Assembly (NCBI GenBank): GCA_031472005.1
Contig: PZJY01000009.1
Span: 2,536,703 to 2,600,702, forward strand
Direction of reading: 5' to 3'
DNA from: Tetracladium setigerum
Taxonomy: Eukaryota > Ascomycota > Leotiomycetes > Helotiales
DNA: 64,000 nucleotides
The notes under the pieces are model-generated. The model had not been told where the DNA came from. It searched no databases and worked only from the letters and a program-made list of their open reading frames with translations. The position numbers and the translations under genes are program-made. Shown one piece after another: positions 57,049-64,000 of this stretch (positions within the stretch are counted from its first letter, which is position 1; the number at the start of each line of letters is the position of its first letter).

Positions 57049-60000
57049 CTAGAAAGCCTGAATTGGACTTATCACCTGTTCATCCACTTGCCGAATTCGC
57101 TTTCCTTGGTCAATAAACTGATCTAACGCAGCATTTGCTTCCTTCTCTTCAATTTCCAATAGAAATCCGAGTGATTAAGGATCCAGTGTATCGGCCGCCT
57201 CGCTTGAAACAGGGAAAAAGGAATACATCTGTTCCGACCTGATCATATCATCCCTTGACATACTGAGAACTTGATCTCGGTCCCATGATAGCATACTGAG
57301 TTGCTAGATTTGATCCCGTCGACCGCTATCTTCTAATGCCCTTCCTGCATCCTTGAAAAAGGGAATATCAAGCATCTGTATGATCTCTTGGACTCTTGCA
57401 TCTCCGGATCGTTTCATCTCTTCACGTTTTTTGAAAACTTGCTCCTTTTGCATCTTGTCTTCTGGTGACTCAGGCATAGTCCTACCGATGTTTATGCGTT
57501 TGTCTACGATCGACGATCGACTTCAATATTTCTCGACGCGCCTTCCTCATCTCCGCGAGATTTGCATCGATTTTTTGTTGGTAGTCGTTGACCTGAAACT
57601 CGTAGAGCACCCGCGGGTCTTGCTCTCCCACCCAAATCAACGGCATCGACCCATCGGCGGGGGTGAAGGCCGCAGGTACAGGAGTTGACATGGGGCTGCT
57701 ATCATGGCGGTCCATTTCTGGTATTGCAACGGTAACTTCGACACCAACGGCAACAGCTTGTTCAGGACCTCCACCCCCCAAGATGTCGATGATAGAACCA
57801 AACTTCTCAAAAGGCATACTCAGGGACCTCTCTGCCCCATGAACGCGATAGGACTGATACCATGTGCGCCACCCATGGATAGACCTAATAAGGAGCCTAA
57901 ATCAGGTAGGGGAAGGTTTATGGAAGGTCCCCCTCCGCCGAGTGCATTGTTTGCAAGCCCAGTCGCAAGTGCTAGAGGCCCTAAAGCTCGAGTGATATCG
58001 CCCAACGGGCTGGCACCAATATGCCCCGCTGTAAGCCCACCCAAAACGTTTTGGAGTGTTGACAGGGCCGAAAGTGCACTGCCAATCACAACATCACCCG
58101 CGAAGCCGACGTCGTGAAGCCTATTGACGAGTTCCCCTGCAGAAGGATTAAAAACATTGTCTAGGACTTCGGCTATGTAATTCACATCATGGCCGAAATC
58201 TGTGAGAAGTGATGCGCACTCTTTGATTCCCAAGTCCAGATCACTTTTCAGTGAACTGATTATGTCCTCAGCCGTTTATGAAAAATTAGCATTAACTCTA
58301 GTATTAGGATGAAGATCATACATGACCAGCTTCAGTAAGTACATCTATCAACTCGTGTGCGGCAGCATTGAATTCTGTTTTCAAAGTCTCAACACCTTTA
58401 ACAACGGCCTAAGATATAGTCAGCTAACAAATACCACAGTGGTCGTACTCCTTCGAGGGGCTAAGCAAAACCTATATCCTTGACGGCAACAGCAGCATCT
58501 ATGAGAGGCTGCACCAACTTCTTCAAGTTATCAATGATTTTGCGCTGCACCCAACTTCTGATGGCCGAGCAGAGGTTGCTCAGGCTACCTAGTGAGATCT
58601 CCAATGTACAAGTCCCCGAGATTTTCATGCCAAGGATCTCTACGTCAACAGCGACCGAGAAGCTGAGCCCCTCTTGCCTCCAGTCGTTGCCGCCATAATT
58701 GACAGCGACAGACAGGGCAAGATCTGCTTTGAATAGAGTACCCTCGAACGAACCAAGGGAAATGCCGAACAACTTGACGTCTTGGAAGTCCAGACCAATT
58801 GAGATCCCAAAGCTAATTGAGAAAGCCAGGTGATCTTTATCAATTGATGCCGTAAAAGACGATGATAATTTAAGATCAATGCCGCTGGCTGAGATATCTG
58901 CCTTGGTTGCCAGGATGAACTCGAGCCGCGAGTATTGATAACACCGTGTACTTTCAAGTCCAGACTAAGGAAGGAGATTGATGCCGACAGGGCAAAGATG
59001 CACCCTTTCAGATTCGGATCGTCTTTTGCAGTGACGCCCAACCATTTTGGTGGGCCCATATCACCACTTTCAATGCTCTCGATGGTGGAGTCTAGGAAGA
59101 TAAAAGGGCCAATGTCGGATCTGTTGTAGGATCTGTCGCAGGCAGGTTTATCTTAGAAAGTTGATCGGGGCGGAGGACATACTGTATCTTGACAACATCT
59201 AAAATGTTGATAACATTGAGGTTTGCTGCAAAGCTGATGCCCTTGTTTATGTCTACTTCGGCCTTTACCTTCCCGATAAGAGCAAAAAAGAACAGTTCAG
59301 CGTCGAGCTTGAAATGGAAGTCTTTTGGGACTATTTCGACGAGAAGTCTGAGATTTCAGCACTAGGCCTGCGTAATGTGAGCGGAAGAGGAGTTATCCCT
59401 TACTTTTTGAAACATAAGCTGACAGAATTCAGGATCGTGGGTAAGTTTCCAGTTGTCATCGTTCGAAGCAAATTCGCCAGCGTCACTGTGATTAGATTAT
59501 AAGTTAGGTGGCATATCGAAACGATATACACTTACGGTTCTCTATATTGAGCTTAACTGTTGAACCTGTGAATCTACCCAAAATCACCTGTTTTGCCTGT
59601 TTTGCATCAGCCTGTTTTACAGCATGTTTTGATGCATGTTTTGCATCAAAATGCAAGGTATATGCTATCAAAAGGCGTACTCGAAGTATCAGCAATGCGA
59701 TGATGCTGAATCCCCTTGATTTACATGTATATAAGGCCCCTATGACACAGATTCATTTCCTGAGTCAGTCCCTCATCCTCAATCAAGCATATTCACCCCC
59801 TCAAATTCATCACTATCGTCACCAACTCACTGATTCACTCACTACTATTAAAATCATCACTTACATCATCATTCCAGTCATACGGTCACCCGTTCACGTT
59901 TAACATATGAATTCAAAGGGGCTAGGGCATCCATGTACATGTCCAACCTAGACCAGTCAGCGACTTACATGTCATTGATTGGAGACCTTCGAGGCTTCAA

Positions 60001-63000
60001 TTTTTTCAGCGTTCGGATCTTTCAGAATCACAGCACTCTTCAGTGTAAGTGACTGTGGGATGTTGCCTCCGTGAGGAACACCATGCCGAATTTTTATTCG
60101 CCCAATTTGAGACCAGGCATACCAAATGGTTGGTCAATCTCGGTGAAGGAGACATCCGCACCAACTCCTCCATTGTATTGCACGGCTATCCTGAGAGTCG
60201 AAGATACCATTTGCTTTGTAAACCAATCCGCTGTTATATTGACATTCGCTCCCAGTGCAAAGTCAAGCGTGGAGATGTTGAAAGAGAACGAACTAACAGT
60301 CAACACCTCGAAGAAGGATACTGTTGGAATAACACTCCAGATGAATTATCAGCTGTAAATAGTATTCAGTAGTCAGTGGTCAGATGCTGTAGCGCATCGG
60401 AGTGGTGGTACGCTCAGTTACGCTTTGGTAGTGAGCGATAGCTGAACAGAGACAGCTATCACGTGACTCACCCCTTTTTGAGTGTATATAACCACCTTCC
60501 AGGCCACTGATGAACTAGCTCTTTAGACATTATCAAACCAGGAATACAACAGTATATCTTGGACCGTAGTGTCTCCCTTTGGCCTCAAGTGAATCACTTG
60601 CATACGTATTATTCTACCAACAGATACCCCGCCGAAAGGTGCAGGGATGACGACAGTGTAGGCCTTGCTTTGCAAGCAAAGCTCAATTGTTGAGATGCTC
60701 ACGATTGACTTGATAAGACGCAGAAACGAAGAGGAGCTCAAGTCAAGCGTACCGCTCAGCATGATATCGCTCTTGTTCGAACCATCCGCGCAACTCTTCG
60801 CGACCGTAAGTTGCATTGGATTGAACACTTTGGAACTTGGCTGGTCCTTGAAATAGCTGGAACGCCCATTTAGTATCTTGATGTCGTCAAGGCCGGAAAA
60901 GGAGGGCATGAATGGCTTGAATGGTTAGCAAGGAGAAGGTAGGGCGAATGAGACAGTATATGATGACCAAGATGACGAGCCAAGCGGTTTCTCGCAGAAG
61001 ATGCTGATCTCGGAGACACCGATACCGAATAGACTGATCTCTCCTTTATTGGAAAAGACAATGGATTCAGGTACCTTCAGCGCAGTGTCGGATTTTGAAT
61101 ATGATATGAAAAAGCTAGTGGTTTCGATAACTAGACAAGAGTTCACCTGGTCGCGAACCGTTGTGGGGATGTCAATGGCCAGTTCAATACTATCCAGTAC
61201 GAGATCAACAATGTTGAGAGGCCCATGTGGCACCAAGGTAAATCTATAACACGAGGGATTGCTTTCATAGGTGATAGCGATGTTGAATTTCTAGGATTTG
61301 ACTTACATGGACGAGCTGAAATGGAGAATAGTTGAGGCTTTGCGCGGAACCAGGTCCCTGCTGACTGATTCAATCTTGGCCACCCGACCAAAGTCATGGA
61401 AGATGTAAGGTCGCACGTCAGACAGGCTGAAGTTCCCAAAGGGTTTCCACGGATCAGGAAGAAGCGAAACCGTCGCGCTTATAACTCCGAGGCTCCATCC
61501 GGCCTTGGTCTGCCCTGCGCCTTTTGCCCTGACAAAAGACAGCAACGCCCCATCAATTGTTATTGAATCAATAACATTTCGTAATTCTTCGGGAGCCTGG
61601 GTAGTGATATTGAGCTTGTCCCCGACATATTTTTGTAACAAGTTTCCGACAAGCAGTCCTGGATGATTATTCTGATTCGAAAAAGCAACCGTGATTGATT
61701 TCTCAACGTTAGGTACTTCTCCAGGTGGTAGGCTATTGAAATTGGCTTCGAGCTGGCAGATGCCTCCATTATACTGAAGACGCTGCCTAGCGACACTTCG
61801 TATGATCTCTTGGACTTGTCACCAAGATGTCGCAACTTGACATTCAATCGGGGAATTTCAAATGCCACTGATGGGAGGACATTTTGGAGCGCTTCTTTCA
61901 TTCCGTCAAGACGCACACTGAAAAACATGTAGGGAATTTCCCACTTCTTGGTAGTCTTGGGCTTCTCCAGACGAATTGTTACCTCTTGAAAGTCATTGCT
62001 TTCGAAGAACATGAGGAATTCTTCCGGGATGTTCTGAGTGACGGAATTAAGCCCAACAGCATCAGCTGCCTCGCCGAGGACACTGCTAATAAATTTTCCT
62101 ACAGATGGTCCCTTTGTGGGAAAACGAATGCTCATATCAAAAACACCGGGCTGGCTGGAGGCTTCGGTGCTAGGCTGCTGTGGTGCCACATCGCCTGCTT
62201 TTGGAGTCTCAGGATCATCTTCCGTGTCATCAAAGAAATCAGCGATGACTTCGGCGCTGCGGTCGTATGATACGGTAAAGATAGCATCGTAACCTGCAAG
62301 GTTCAGCGTCGACTCTACGACGAGGCTGATATCCTTTGATAAGAAGTTATATCTCAAATCAAGCATGAGGTTCTCGATCTTGAGGATTGGACTCTCCTTA
62401 CTGGGGATCACGACATCCTCGAGGGCCACTGTGAGGTCGAGCCTGGACAATCCCCAAGAACCAGAGCCGTCCCTGCTCACTGTCAGGTGAATGAATGGAA
62501 CATACAAATGCTGCAACGCATTGGTGAAGATTTGAGCATCGAGAAATGCTGGAAGGGAGTCCATCCTGTCCCAAAACCTTCAAACAATCGGCAACGGAGA
62601 GATCCATGCTGCAGATGACCCAAAAGTCGAACTGTGGACTGCTGCCATTTCCAAAAGTGACTTGCGCATTAACAGCACCGAGCTCACGACTATAGGTGAA
62701 AGCCAAGTAATACCGATGGGCGTCTGCCCCTGTGACATTCGACACTTGAGCAGTAAGGTCAGGTAACTTGGGGATTTGTAACACCTTCGGTATGTTCAAG
62801 GTGGCTTGCGCAAAGTCGGCGAGCGACTGCAGTTTGATTGTTCCGTAAATATCGTCAACTAAAATAGCACTCATTCCAGTATTGTATTGCCGCAGAACAA
62901 TGCCAGCGTCATATAAGACGAGTTGGTCATTAATTAGACTCTTCAGATCAACCCCTGGAATCGTTGCGTTCTGGCTAAGCTTGTCCAAGATTGTCCCAGC

Positions 63001-63030
63001 AATGTCCGTTGTTGGGCTGAGGTCGCATTA
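57049..63030 (-). pseudogene. Very large decayed gene of unrecognised family next to the telomere
   Basis: Successive minus-strand fragments with strong protein character read in one order across almost 6 kb, about 1900 codons. They start near 63030 (CDLSPTTDIAGTILDKLSQ), with no good ATG seen, and end in IEEKEANAALDQFID and a stop at 57049. Most of it is beta-rich with repeated hydrophobic strands (for example VDVEILGMKISGTCTLEISL). Gly-rich loops and a charged helical C-terminus follow (DYQQKIDANLAEMRKARRE). Some introns are well formed (GTAAGT at about 61313; others near 58450 and 58320). Frame shifts lie near 62580, 61770, 60065, 59125, 58925 and 57829. In-frame stops lie at 60925-60927, 60094-60096, 57304-57306 and 57175-57177. 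I cannot name the family. It is clearly nonfunctional as written, though some shifts may be sequence errors. Confidence 0.6.
60373..60510. repeat. Possible short insertion with TCAGTGG ends inside the giant remnant
   Basis: TCAGTGG at 60373-60379 is mirrored by CCACTGA at 60504-60510. The enclosed ~140 bases are noncoding, and the coding fragments stop on one side and resume on the other. A MITE-like insertion is possible; an intron is the alternative. No clear target-site duplication. Confidence 0.3.
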
Positions 63031-63917
63031 CCCGTTTTTGACATGCTCAGAAGGAAAGGAGCGACAATTGCGAATGCATACATCTTGCTGCCTCGAACGC
63101 TTTTTTGTGCGAGAAAGACCAATTCATGAAAAGCACTCCCATTTATTAGGTCTTGATTTGAATGCAGTTATTGCTTTTGGCTACCCTACCGTGTTCCTAT
63201 ATGCAGCGGCAAGCGCATTAGCCAATCGAGAACGACAAGTTTACTAGGGTGCTAAACACTGGCCTAGGTTTGAAATTTCAAATAATTGAACTAACTGGTG
63301 TTTGAGAACATAGAGTGCGGCCGTATTTTTCCGTGGTTCCCATGAGTTTGTGCCCGCATCATATTTAGTATGGTGGAGAATTCGCCAACTGGGGACCGAG
63401 AAAGGTCCAAGAATTAGCATGAGATACATTTCAAGACAGATTTTCCCACTCTCTCACCAACATGCTGTCATGGCATTCGTGAAATAAATTGCGGTATCAT
63501 GCAGTTCAGGTGTATCCTCGATGGCGTTGGCTAAAGCATTCATACAGTCCTATCAGGTTTAGTGCACTTTACTACGAGACGAGGCTTGCCAAACATAAGA
63601 TTAATAACCTTAGGATCGCTTACATAGTCAGGATTTGGGCAAAGTTCAGTGTGTCGGAAGAGATCACGTATTTTTTGGCCTTGAAATGGATAACGAATCT
63701 TTTTCCGATGGCAAGTATAGTTACATTTAATAAATCCTCGCATTGAAAAGATCAAACCAAATTAAATTGCTGAAGCTTCACCTCATCCCTCTCTAGGGCA
63801 TCAATTGCCTGTCCTTCCATCAGTTGATGAACATAGGCCTCACCTATGAACGTATACTCTTCTTGGCCGCCCTGTCTGAGCAAAACAGGGACATTGCATC
63901 CTAACAAGGGGTCAGGG
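63031..63917. other. Subtelomeric spacer
   Basis: Roughly 890 bases between the giant remnant and the telomere. Small frames on both strands have no support. No helicase-type subtelomeric gene is present. Confidence 0.5.
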
Positions 63918-64000
63918 TTAGGGTTAGGGTTAGGGTTAGGGTTAGGGTTAGGGTTAGGGTTAGGGTTAGGGTTAGGGTTAGGGTTAGGGTTAGGGTTAGG
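63918..64000 (+). repeat. Telomere, (TTAGGG)n
   Basis: About 13.8 perfect TTAGGG copies run to the end of the window, preceded by one degenerate unit (GTCAGGG). G-rich strand 5' to 3' toward the end means this is a right chromosome end, and TTAGGG is the usual repeat of filamentous ascomycetes. Confidence 0.98.

Noticed and set aside
59508..59903. Plus-strand frame of 131 residues, Cys/Phe/Ala-rich
   Set aside because: It is the complement of an Ala/Lys/Gln-rich repeat (TGTTTTGC units) in the giant remnant, followed by noncoding CT-rich sequence.
63540..63755. Minus-strand frame of 71 residues near the telomere with a natural-looking composition
   Set aside because: No domain, no neighbour support and no splice-consistent extension.
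1..64000. tRNA, rRNA, CRISPR or intact transposase genes
   Set aside because: None recognised on either strand; CRISPR is not expected in a fungal chromosome.

Overview
The window is the right-hand end of a chromosome of a filamentous ascomycete. Genes carry many short introns (about 41-80 bases) with GTAAGT/GTATGT-type donors. The gene families are typical of Pezizomycotina: a BIM1-like copper protein, a btgC-type GH17 glucanase, a Pth11-type receptor, LysM and GH71 remnants, and an acuF-like C2H2 protein. The last 83 bases are a perfect (TTAGGG)n telomere. Leotiomycetes is my best guess at class, from general resemblance only.

Bases 1-35300 are mostly ordinary, intact genes. In order: a Gyp2-type Rab-GAP (running off the left edge), a decayed membrane-anchored surface protein, a secreted amidase, a divergent pair of WD40 genes (STRAP-like and DOA1/PLAA-like), a GNAT-like acetyltransferase, a BIM1-like GPI-anchored copper protein, an SRR1-domain protein, an isochorismatase-like cysteine hydrolase, a GH17 cell-wall glucanase, a BCS1-like AAA ATPase, a Mug190-like SMP/C2 lipid-transfer protein and a GH28 pectinase.

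From about 35300 to the telomere the content becomes accessory and much of it is broken. It holds a 5'-truncated GH71 alpha-1,3-glucanase remnant, a Pth11-like seven-helix receptor, a small membrane protein, a DUF7580-like gene facing away from an acuF-like C2H2 gene (one in-frame stop each), a fungus-type hypothetical protein, a decayed LysM chitin-binding gene, an intact divergent MFS transporter / TauD dioxygenase pair, an MDR-family reductase, and a ~6 kb gene of unknown family wrecked by many frameshifts and stops next to the telomere.

Two patterns cross the window. First, four otherwise complete genes (GH17, Mug190-like, Pth11-like, MDR reductase) each return to a multiple of three if exactly one base is missing. 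That is either recurrent real frameshifts or residual consensus errors. Second, several stop codons in the subtelomeric remnants fit C-to-T change at CpA on one strand or the other, the footprint expected of repeat-induced point mutation (RIP), although the sequence alone cannot prove it.
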